From Rhizobium terricola (GTDB lineage: Bacteria > Pseudomonadota > Alphaproteobacteria > Rhizobiales > Rhizobiaceae), in assembly GCF_012927355.1 (NCBI RefSeq), contig NZ_JABBGK010000001.1:1606649-1670648 (forward strand): 64,000 nucleotides of DNA, given 5' to 3'. Positions 57,656 to 64,000 of this stretch are shown here, piece by piece. Every line of letters begins with the position of its first letter. Positions within the stretch are counted from its first letter, which is position 1. The notes under the pieces are model-generated. The model was not told the DNA's origin, ran no database searches, and saw only the letters and a program-made list of their open reading frames with translations. The position numbers and the translations under genes were made by a program.

Positions 57656-58588
57656 ATGACAGCGAAGATCTTCATCGACGGCGAACATGGCACCACGGGA
57701 CTGCAGATCCGCACCCGCATGGCCGGCCGCCGCGACGTCGAGCTGCTGTCGATCCCGGAGGCGGAACGGCGCAATGCGGCGTTGCGCGAGGATCTGCTGA
57801 ACAGCGCAGACATCGCCATCCTGTGCCTGCCCGACGACGCGTCGAAGGAAGCGGTGAAGATGGTGGCCGGAAACAACAATATCCGGATCATCGACACCTC
57901 CACCGCATTCCGCGTCGCGCCAGACTGGGCCTACGGCTTTGCCGAGATGGACAAGGCACAGGGCGACAAGATCCGCTCGGCCCGGTTCGTCGCCAATCCG
58001 GGCTGCTATCCGACCGGGGCGATCGGCCTGATCCGGCCGCTACGCGCCGCCGGCATCCTGCCGGACGGCTATCCGGTGACCGTCAATGCGGTTTCCGGCT
58101 ATACCGGCGGCGGCAAGCAGCTGATTGCGCAGATGGAGGACGAGAACCATCCAGAAGCCATCGGCGCCAACAACTTCCTCTACGGGCTGACGCTGAAGCA
58201 CAAGCACGTTCCCGAGATGAAAACCCATGGGCTGCTCGACCGGGCGCCGCTCTTTTCGCCGTCGGTCGGACGCTTCGCCCAGGGCATGATCGTGCAGCTA
58301 CCGCTCTTCCTTGACGACCTCAAGGCGGGTACCACGATCGAGAGCATCCACCAGGCGCTCGTCGCCCATTATGCGGGCCAGGACATCGTCACCGTTGTCC
58401 CGCTCGACGTCAGCGCCAAGCTTGCGCGCGTCGACGCCGAAGAACTGGTGGGCCAGGACACGATGAAGCTCTACGTGTTCGGCACCGAAGGCGGACCGCA
58501 TGTCAATCTCGTGGCAGTACTCGACAATCTCGGCAAGGGTGCTTCCGGTGCGGCCGTGCAGAACATGGACCTGATGCTCTCGGCGTAA
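57656..58588 (+). CDS. argC: N-acetyl-gamma-glutamyl-phosphate reductase (type 2)
   Basis: Third step of arginine synthesis, reducing the acyl phosphate with NADPH. At 310 residues it is the shorter type 2 form found in Alphaproteobacteria. The start [19 protein letters not shown] is the cofactor loop. The catalytic Cys lies in [16 protein letters not shown] and the motif [10 protein letters not shown] follows. The ATG at 57656 has an AGGAG site. Confidence 0.96.
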   Translation: MTAKIFIDGEHGTTGLQIRTRMAGRRDVELLSIPEAERRNAALREDLLNSADIAILCLPDDASKEAVKMVAGNNNIRIIDTSTAFRVAPDWAYGFAEMDKAQGDKIRSARFVANPGCYPTGAIGLIRPLRAAGILPDGYPVTVNAVSGYTGGGKQLIAQMEDENHPEAIGANNFLYGLTLKHKHVPEMKTHGLLDRAPLFSPSVGRFAQGMIVQLPLFLDDLKAGTTIESIHQALVAHYAGQDIVTVVPLDVSAKLARVDAEELVGQDTMKLYVFGTEGGPHVNLVAVLDNLGKGASGAAVQNMDLMLSA

Positions 58589-58630
58589 AAGTGCCAGCGG
58601 GCATCTGAAAACGACGACAAGGAGTCTCGG

Positions 58631-59020
58631 ATGCTCGACCATATCGGTCTGTCGGTTGCCGACTATCGCACGTCGAAGGCCTTCTATGATGCGGTCATGC
58701 CGTCGATCGGCGCGGCCTGCGTGATGACGGTCACCAGCGAGGAAACGGGCGGCGCCTACGAAGGGGCCGGCTACGGCGTTGCCGGCAAGCCATCCTTCTG
58801 GATCGGTTCCGGCGACCGCAGCAAGGGTCAGGTACACATAGCCTTCACCGCCCCCGATCGGGCAGCGGTCGACGCCTTCTATACAGCAGCGATCGCGGCC
58901 GGTGGCGCCGACAATGGCGGCCCGGGCCTTCGCCCTCACTACCATCCGAACTATTACGCCGCCTTCGTGCTCGACCCGGATGGGCATAACATCGAGGCCG
59001 TCTGCCACACGCCGGAGTGA
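58631..59020 (+). CDS. VOC family (glyoxalase-like) protein
   Basis: A 129-residue single VOC domain. MLDHIGLSVADYRTSKAFYD carries the N-terminal His, and YYAAFVLDPDGHNIEAVCH carries the C-terminal Glu, so the metal site looks complete. The sequence fits lyase/dioxygenase-type VOC proteins of unknown substrate. It lies 42 bases after argC, probably by chance in function. Confidence 0.87.
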   Translation: MLDHIGLSVADYRTSKAFYDAVMPSIGAACVMTVTSEETGGAYEGAGYGVAGKPSFWIGSGDRSKGQVHIAFTAPDRAAVDAFYTAAIAAGGADNGGPGLRPHYHPNYYAAFVLDPDGHNIEAVCHTPE

Positions 59021-59089
59021 ACCCGGCGAAGCATCGACGTATTGTTCATTGGGAAATCACGACGGCCCGTCCTCCGTTCAACAATGTCG

Positions 59090-59100
59090 AACGATTCGTT
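59090..59100. repeat. Inverted repeat upstream of the DODA gene
   Basis: AACGATTCGTT is an 11-bp palindrome, next to a longer CGTTC-N9-GAACG inverted repeat (about 59075-59093). A CTATAT element at about 59138-59143 fits a rhizobial -10. These may be the operator and promoter of the dioxygenase gene. Confidence 0.35.
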
Positions 59101-59169
59101 GCCTGAACGGCGGATCGTCAGCTTGCAGTGTGATTGCTATATCTGTTGAACAAGCAGATGAGGCGCACC

Positions 59170-59997
59170 ATGAACAACGAACGTTTTCCGGTCTATTTCA
59201 TTCCGCACGGCGGCGGTCCCTGGCCGTTCATGCAGTTCCCGGCCGGTCCGGACGGCAAGGTTCCGTGGGCCGACCTCTCGGATTTCCTAAAGAGCCTGGA
59301 CAGTGCCGTCGGTCGTCGACCGAAGGCAATCCTGATGATTTCGGGACACTGGGAGCACGAGGCAAAGCCGACCTTGAGCACGGCGGCGCATCCCGGCATG
59401 CTCTACGACTATTCCGGCTTTCCGCCGGAGACCTACCAGATCCGTTACCCCGCAGCCGGTGCACCTGAGGTCGCGCATCGCGCCCGTCAACTGCTGGAAG
59501 CCGCCGGCATTCCGGCGGCGGAGGACGACAAGCGTGGCTTCGACCACGGCGTCTTCATTCCGATGATGGTCGCCTATCCGGATGCCGACGTTCCGCTCGT
59601 CATGATGTCGATGAAGAACACGCTGGACGTCGAAAGCCATGTGGCGATCGGCAAGGCACTGGAACCGCTGCGTGACGAAGGCATCCTCATCGTCGCCTCC
59701 GGGATGAGCTACCACAACATGCGGATGTTCTTCCACGACACGCCGGAACACAAGCAACAGGCCGTCCGCTTCGACGACTGGCTGAGCGATGCCGTGGCGA
59801 TCGCCGATGTTGACGAGAGAGCGGCAAGGCTGGCGACCTGGAAACAAAACCCCGACGCCCGCGCCTGCCACGTTCCGGACCACGATCATCTGGTCCCATT
59901 GTTCGTCGCGGCAGGTGCCGCCGGCAGCGACGCCGGGCAGCATGTCTTTCGCGGCGAATTCCGCGGAAAGCCCTATTCGGGCTACCGCTTCGGCTGA
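59170..59997 (+). CDS. DODA-type class III extradiol dioxygenase
   Basis: Ring-cleavage dioxygenase family protein related to 4,5-DOPA dioxygenase (YgiD), 275 residues. Metal residues are His13 (FIPHGGGPW), His60 (ISGHWE) and the later His in GFDHGVFIPMM. The ATG at 59170 has a GAGGCG site; one at 59158 is possible. The physiological substrate is unknown. It converges on ctaA with nine bases between. Confidence 0.85.
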   Translation: MNNERFPVYFIPHGGGPWPFMQFPAGPDGKVPWADLSDFLKSLDSAVGRRPKAILMISGHWEHEAKPTLSTAAHPGMLYDYSGFPPETYQIRYPAAGAPEVAHRARQLLEAAGIPAAEDDKRGFDHGVFIPMMVAYPDADVPLVMMSMKNTLDVESHVAIGKALEPLRDEGILIVASGMSYHNMRMFFHDTPEHKQQAVRFDDWLSDAVAIADVDERAARLATWKQNPDARACHVPDHDHLVPLFVAAGAAGSDAGQHVFRGEFRGKPYSGYRFG

Positions 59998-60006
59998 CGA
60001 CCGGCT

Positions 60007-61110
60007 TTACGTCCGTTCCGCGATCATCACCTCGGGCGGATAGGCCCCGATGAAACCGCGCCAGTGGGCGACCGCGAAACCGAGCACGACCAGCGCTCCG
60101 CCCTGATGGGCGAGCGCGGCGTGCAGGGGAACCTGCAGCAGCAGCGTGGTGACGCCGAGCGCCGCCTGTATGGTGACGAGGACGAAGAGCAGGACGCTGC
60201 GGCGGGCATGCGTGGTCGACGGCGCCTGGCGCAGGCACTGGATCATGTGCACGAAAGCGGCGGCGAACAGCAAATAGGCGCCGAGCCGGTGGACGAACTG
60301 CACCGTCTTGGCATTCTCGAACAGGTTCAGCCAGGCCGGGCTCTGGACGAACAGGTCGCCCGGCACCAGCGCACCGTCCATCAGCGGCCAGGTGTTGTAG
60401 GCAAGGCCCGCGTCGAGGCCGGCGACCAGCGCACCGAGATAGATCTGCAACAAGGTCAGGAAAGCGAGCGCGGCCGCGAACCGTCTCGCACCATGCGACG
60501 GCTCCGGGTCGTCGCTGTGGGGGGCGAGCGCCCGCATGATCCACGTGCATCCCGCGAAGATCAGACAGGCGGTGACGAGGTGGGTCGCCAACCGGTACTG
60601 GCTGACATCGACACGCTCTGCGAGGCCGGAGGACACCATCCACCAGCCGATGAAACCCTGGAATCCACCCAGCGCCAGGAGCCCGACCAGCGGCAGCCGG
60701 AGACGGCGCTCGATGCGGCCGGAAATCCAGAAGTAGAGAAGCGGAAGTGCAAAGACGAGGCCGATGCTGCGGGCAAGCAGGCGGTGGCCCCATTCCCACC
60801 AGAAGATCTTCTTGAACTCCTCGACGGTCATACCCTTGTTGACCTGCTCATACTCCGGGATGCGCTGATAGAGGGCGAACTCTTCTTCCCATTCCGCGGC
60901 GGTCAGCGGCGGAATGGCGCCGTGGATCGGCTTCCACTCCGTAATCGAAAGCCCCGAATCGGTGAGCCGCGTCGCGCCGCCGACCAGCACCAGACAGAAG
61001 AGCGTCGCGAGAACGACGCCGAGCCAGATCCGGATCGCGCGACGATTGGCCTCCTGCCTCCCGATCCTCTGGCGCAGGGTATTTTCGTCGGCGATCATTG
61101 CACTTGTCAT
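60007..61110 (-). CDS. ctaA: Heme A synthase
   Basis: Membrane enzyme that oxidises heme O to heme A for aa3-type oxidases, 367 residues with eight helices. Heme ligands and motifs include ITEWKPIHGAIPPL, WEWGHRLLAR, YRLATHLVTA, FVHRLGAYLL and ALAHQGGALVVL. This is the type 2 form found in Alphaproteobacteria and mitochondria. It has no ctaB neighbour here. Confidence 0.94.
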   Translation of the reverse strand: MTSAMIADENTLRQRIGRQEANRRAIRIWLGVVLATLFCLVLVGGATRLTDSGLSITEWKPIHGAIPPLTAAEWEEEFALYQRIPEYEQVNKGMTVEEFKKIFWWEWGHRLLARSIGLVFALPLLYFWISGRIERRLRLPLVGLLALGGFQGFIGWWMVSSGLAERVDVSQYRLATHLVTACLIFAGCTWIMRALAPHSDDPEPSHGARRFAAALAFLTLLQIYLGALVAGLDAGLAYNTWPLMDGALVPGDLFVQSPAWLNLFENAKTVQFVHRLGAYLLFAAAFVHMIQCLRQAPSTTHARRSVLLFVLVTIQAALGVTTLLLQVPLHAALAHQGGALVVLGFAVAHWRGFIGAYPPEVMIAERT

Positions 61111-61228
61111 TCGTCAATCCTCATTCAGGCGGTTGATTTGCATGACTTGCCCGTGCAAAACAACCCCGGCCGTTTGCGGCAAGCGGTCGCGCCCCGCCCC
61201 CATCACGCGCGGAAAAGGAAGATAGACG

Positions 61229-61438
61229 ATGCCCGTCAGGTTGCGCAAATTCATCGGCACCATCCTTATCCTGTTCATCGTGATCCTATACTCGATTCTC
61301 GCGACCAGCATTGCCTCCGCCTTTCTCGGCGCCTCGCCCTGGTGGGTCCACCTTCTCTACTTCCTGCTGTCCGGACTGCTGTGGATCCTGCCGGCCATGC
61401 TGATCATCAAGTGGATGGCCGGGCCTATCAAGAAGTGA
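61229..61438 (+). CDS. DUF2842 family small membrane protein
   Basis: A 69-residue protein with two membrane helices (KFIGTILILFIVILYSILAT and LLYFLLSGLLWILPAMLIIKW). The pattern LRKxxGTxxxLxxxxxY and the end PxxxIIKWMAxP are typical of DUF2842, an alphaproteobacterial family of unknown function. The ATG at 61229 has a GGAAG site. It is divergent from ctaA, and in other Alphaproteobacteria too it is often close to heme A or oxidase genes (from memory). Confidence 0.82.
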   Translation: MPVRLRKFIGTILILFIVILYSILATSIASAFLGASPWWVHLLYFLLSGLLWILPAMLIIKWMAGPIKK

Positions 61439-61582
61439 GCCCCCAGTGCTCCAGATCGGAGATGCATTAACCGGGCGATAACCGCGTCACGCGGAAAAGC
61501 CGAAGGCAGCGTCGACGCTAACCGATTCTTCCCCTCCCCATCGCTATGGTCGGACGATCACTTCATCCGATGGAGAGCGGGC

Positions 61583-62854
61583 GTGCAGATATCCAAGGTC
61601 GATATCCACAGTGTCGAGCGTGCGACTGTCGCGCCGGCCGGCCTCGTCGCGCTTTCCGCCCCCGCGACGGCCGCCCCGTCCATAGGCGGCGAAATCGAAC
61701 TCAAGCTTCATGACCGGCTGGAACCGCTCGAATCCGACTGGCGCCGTCTCGAGGCGGACAACCTCAACTCTTTGCATCAATCCTATGACTGGTGCAGCGC
61801 ATGGGCGAAGACCCACGATAACACGCTTGCCATCGTGCAGGGGTGCCAGAACGGCCGGACGGTGTTCATCCTGCCGCTCGAGCTCGTCAGGCACGGGATG
61901 GTGCGCAGCGCCCAGTTCATCGGCGGCCGGTTCAACAACATCAACACGGGGCTGTTCTCGACGGAATTTCGCGATCACGCGACAACCGAAGACGGAACCG
62001 TGATCGTCCGTGCCCTCACCCGGCTTCTCGCCGGGAAGGCGGACCTCGTCAACCTGACCAATATTCCGTTGGACTGGCGTGGCGCGCGGCATCCGCTCGT
62101 GGGCCTGCCGGCGATCGAGAACCAGAACCACGCCTTCCAGCTGCCGCTGACCGCCGATTTCGAGCAGACCATCGCCCAGCTGAACGGCAAGCGACGGCGC
62201 AAGAAGTACCGCAGCCAGTGCCGCAAGATCGAGGCGGAAGGCGGCTTCGACCACTTCATCGCCCGCACCGGAGCTGAGAAACAAGCGCTGCTTGCCACCT
62301 TCTTCGACCAGAAGGCGATCCGCTTCAAGGCGCACGGCATCCCGAACGTCTTCCAGTCACCGGAGACGCAGGCGTTCTTCCGCATGCTGCTCGAAGTGGA
62401 CCGCGGCAGCGCCGACACGCCGCTCGAGCTGCATGCCATTCGCCTCAAGGGTGCGCATGAAGGCAAGATCGCCGCGATTGCCGGACTGTCGCGCAAGGGT
62501 GACCACGTCATCTGCCAGTTCGGCTCGATCGATGAAAGCCTCGTCGCAGAGGCAAGCCCGGGTGAACTGCTGTTCTGGCTGATGATCGAACGCTGCTGCG
62601 AAGAAGGTGCAGCGCTCTTCGACTTCGGTCTGGGCGACCAGGACTACAAGCGGCGCTGGTGCACCGTCGAAACGATCCAGCATGACATCCTGCTGCCGAT
62701 CAGCGCCGCAGGACGGATCGCCTCGATCGCGCAACGCGGCGTGACGCGCGCCAAAGCCGTGATCAAGGGCAATCCGCAGCTCTATTCGGTCATCCAGCGG
62801 ATGAGAGCTCACGCCGACAGTGCTCCGGCCCGCTCGACCGGCCCAGAAGACTGA
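61583..62854 (+). CDS. CelD/BcsL-type GNAT acetyltransferase
   Basis: A 423-residue protein with the GNAT fold of the BioF2-like group (about residues 165-330: AQLNGKRRRKKYRSQCRKIEAEGG, then GELLFWLMIERCCEEGAALFDFGLGDQDYKRRW). These are linked to polysaccharide acetylation. The start is a GTG at 61583 with GGAGAG at the right distance; no in-frame ATG is nearby. It is convergent with the Wzc-like gene and their stops are adjacent, which suggests a common polysaccharide locus. The exact acceptor is unknown. Confidence 0.83.
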   Translation: MQISKVDIHSVERATVAPAGLVALSAPATAAPSIGGEIELKLHDRLEPLESDWRRLEADNLNSLHQSYDWCSAWAKTHDNTLAIVQGCQNGRTVFILPLELVRHGMVRSAQFIGGRFNNINTGLFSTEFRDHATTEDGTVIVRALTRLLAGKADLVNLTNIPLDWRGARHPLVGLPAIENQNHAFQLPLTADFEQTIAQLNGKRRRKKYRSQCRKIEAEGGFDHFIARTGAEKQALLATFFDQKAIRFKAHGIPNVFQSPETQAFFRMLLEVDRGSADTPLELHAIRLKGAHEGKIAAIAGLSRKGDHVICQFGSIDESLVAEASPGELLFWLMIERCCEEGAALFDFGLGDQDYKRRWCTVETIQHDILLPISAAGRIASIAQRGVTRAKAVIKGNPQLYSVIQRMRAHADSAPARSTGPED

Positions 62855-64000
62855 TCAGGCAGCGTCACGCCGGCCCGTCTTGCGCGCGGCCGGTGTTTCT
62901 CCGGTCATCAGGACCAGATCCGCATAACCGACCTTTTCAAAGGCGGCCATGATCTCGACGAGTTCCTGCTCGTCGGGCTTCGGCGCGGAGAGGATGATTT
63001 CGTGGGCGCCGTTGCGGCTCAACCGCGAGACGCCCTCGGCATTGGCCGGACCGCACTCCACGAGCACCAGGTCATAGGCGTCGGCAAGTGCATCGGCGAT
63101 CATCGACAGGCGATCGGCACCGCGCATCGCCTGGCGCACGTCTGAATTGCCCTGCGGCACGATATCGGCGCCCGACAGGCGGTCCGGATGGATCGTCTCG
63201 GAGAAGGGTGCGACACCGCAGAGAAGATCGGTGATGCCCGGCAGGTCCTTGCGGGCCGCCATCAGCCAGGTCGGGCAGGCAGAGCCGGTCATGTCGATCA
63301 CCACCACCTTGCGGCCGATCTCGTCGAGGTGACGCGCCAGCATCACGGTTGCCGTCGAACCATCGTCGCCGGAGGGGGAGATGGCAAAGGCAATGCGTGC
63401 ACCGGACTCGACGAGATAGTCGGCAACCGACTCGATCGAGAATTCGTCACCGGTGGCGACGTCCTCTGCTTCTTCGTCCTCCGGGGCGAGATCCAGCGTC
63501 TGCTCCATGGCGACCGCCAGCTCCTCGTCCGGCTGGACCGACAGGAGGCTCGCAGGAATGTCGTTGCGCGCGACTGCCGGCTTTGCCTGTGGTGCGGCTG
63601 CAACGGCCGCGACTTCGATGACCTCTGCGGCCTGCGGCTCGACGGGCGCCGACGGCAACACCACCGAGCCGCCAACGGGGCGAAGCGCCCGGCCACTGAA
63701 CAGTTCGACGATCATGACGATCACGGCGCTCAGCACCAGTGCGGCAAGGGCAGCCACGATGGTGATCGGCAACACCTTGGGGAAGCTTGCCTCGCGCGGC
63801 TCGACGGCCTTCGAGATGACGCGGGCGTCGGCCGGGCTTGCATCCTTTTCGAGGCGCGTGGTCGCTTCCCGATAGCGGGCAAGATAGGTTTCGAGCAGCT
63901 GGCGCTGGGCCGTGGCCTCGCGTTCGAGCGCCTTCAGGTCGACCTCGTCGGCACCGGCACGTGCGCTGTCGGCCTTCACGGTGTTGAGCTGCTGGATCAG
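62855..64000 (-). CDS. Wzc/ExoP-like polysaccharide chain-length protein, C-terminal part (runs off the window)
   Basis: The window edge cuts the gene; 381 codons are visible and the frame stays open to base 64000. The visible part has a coiled coil (ALEREATAQRQLLETYLARYREA), the second membrane helix (VLPITIVAALAALVLSAVIVMIVELF), a Pro/Ala/Glu-rich linker and a cytoplasmic BY-kinase-like domain. The ATP site is degenerate: the Walker A position reads SPSGDDGSTATV with no lysine. Walker B-type VVVIDMTGS is near normal. No tyrosine cluster is seen at the end. It is likely a chain-length or assembly protein without kinase activity, at the border of an exo- or adhesion-polysaccharide cluster. 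Confidence 0.83.
   Translation of the reverse strand: MIQQLNTVKADSARAGADEVDLKALEREATAQRQLLETYLARYREATTRLEKDASPADARVISKAVEPREASFPKVLPITIVAALAALVLSAVIVMIVELFSGRALRPVGGSVVLPSAPVEPQAAEVIEVAAVAAAPQAKPAVARNDIPASLLSVQPDEELAVAMEQTLDLAPEDEEAEDVATGDEFSIESVADYLVESGARIAFAISPSGDDGSTATVMLARHLDEIGRKVVVIDMTGSACPTWLMAARKDLPGITDLLCGVAPFSETIHPDRLSGADIVPQGNSDVRQAMRGADRLSMIADALADAYDLVLVECGPANAEGVSRLSRNGAHEIILSAPKPDEQELVEIMAAFEKVGYADLVLMTGETPAARKTGRRDAA

Overview
The window is a GC-rich chromosomal segment of an alphaproteobacterium, almost certainly of the family Rhizobiaceae. Evidence from the sequence: short proline-type prolyl-tRNA synthetase, LolC/D, a 14-gene complex I operon carrying a C-terminally extended NuoE, lon-clpX-clpP next to an HU gene, and rplM-rpsI followed by an agmatinase-type gene, argC and ctaA. 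From memory, the gene order resembles the Sinorhizobium meliloti chromosome between its dnaE1/proS/nuo block and its rplM/rpsI/ctaA block; I could not align it. I see no insertion sequence, prophage, integrase, CRISPR array or rRNA, so this is core chromosome with small variable patches.

Layout. 1-9 kb: an L,D-transpeptidase, convergent with a long minus-strand run of dnaE1, a 28-residue peptide, lolD, lolC and proS. The proS upstream gap holds a convincing intergenic small RNA ending in a textbook terminator. 9.1-28.6 kb: one continuous minus-strand block that reads nuoA-B-C-D, a small exported protein, nuoE-F, a helix-hairpin-helix protein, nuoG-H-I-J-K-L-M-N, then birA, RNase J, methylmalonyl-CoA epimerase and a small membrane protein. 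28.8-29.5 kb: two identical tRNA-Asp(GTC) genes and a tRNA-Val(TAC). 29.5-37 kb: a sugar-type MFS carrier, an unknown membrane protein, an aldo/keto reductase, a Pho-box-preceded phytase-like esterase, and an EamA carrier behind an FMN riboswitch (ribN). 37-42.5 kb: HU, Lon, ClpX, ClpP. 42.8-49 kb: an accessory patch with a diguanylate cyclase, a cytochrome P450, an MFS carrier with its MarR regulator and paired operators, and an SDR with a divergent MarR gene. 49-55 kb: a cupin, an O-acetylhomoserine sulfhydrylase, a FixK/FNR-box gene, two CoA-binding paralogues, VOC, enoyl-CoA hydratase and thioesterase genes. 55-64 kb: rplM-rpsI, agmatinase, argC, VOC, a DODA dioxygenase, ctaA, a DUF2842 protein, a CelD-like acetyltransferase and the truncated end of a Wzc/ExoP-like protein that probably opens a polysaccharide locus.

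How the parts work together. Respiration dominates: complex I, heme A synthesis (ctaA) and an anaerobox gene. Quality control and envelope functions follow: Lon, ClpXP, Lol, L,D-transpeptidase. Several regulatory sites can be read directly: an FMN riboswitch, a Pho box, an FNR/FixK box, a 40-bp perfect palindrome over a marR start with a matching second operator before the MFS gene, and a 12-bp palindrome between the SDR and the second marR.

The most interesting unexplained items are the 40-bp palindrome regulon, the anaerobox-controlled four-cysteine protein, the two proteins of the nuo operon sharing a C-terminal helix-hairpin-helix module, the proS-upstream small RNA, and the Wzc-like protein lacking the Walker A lysine.
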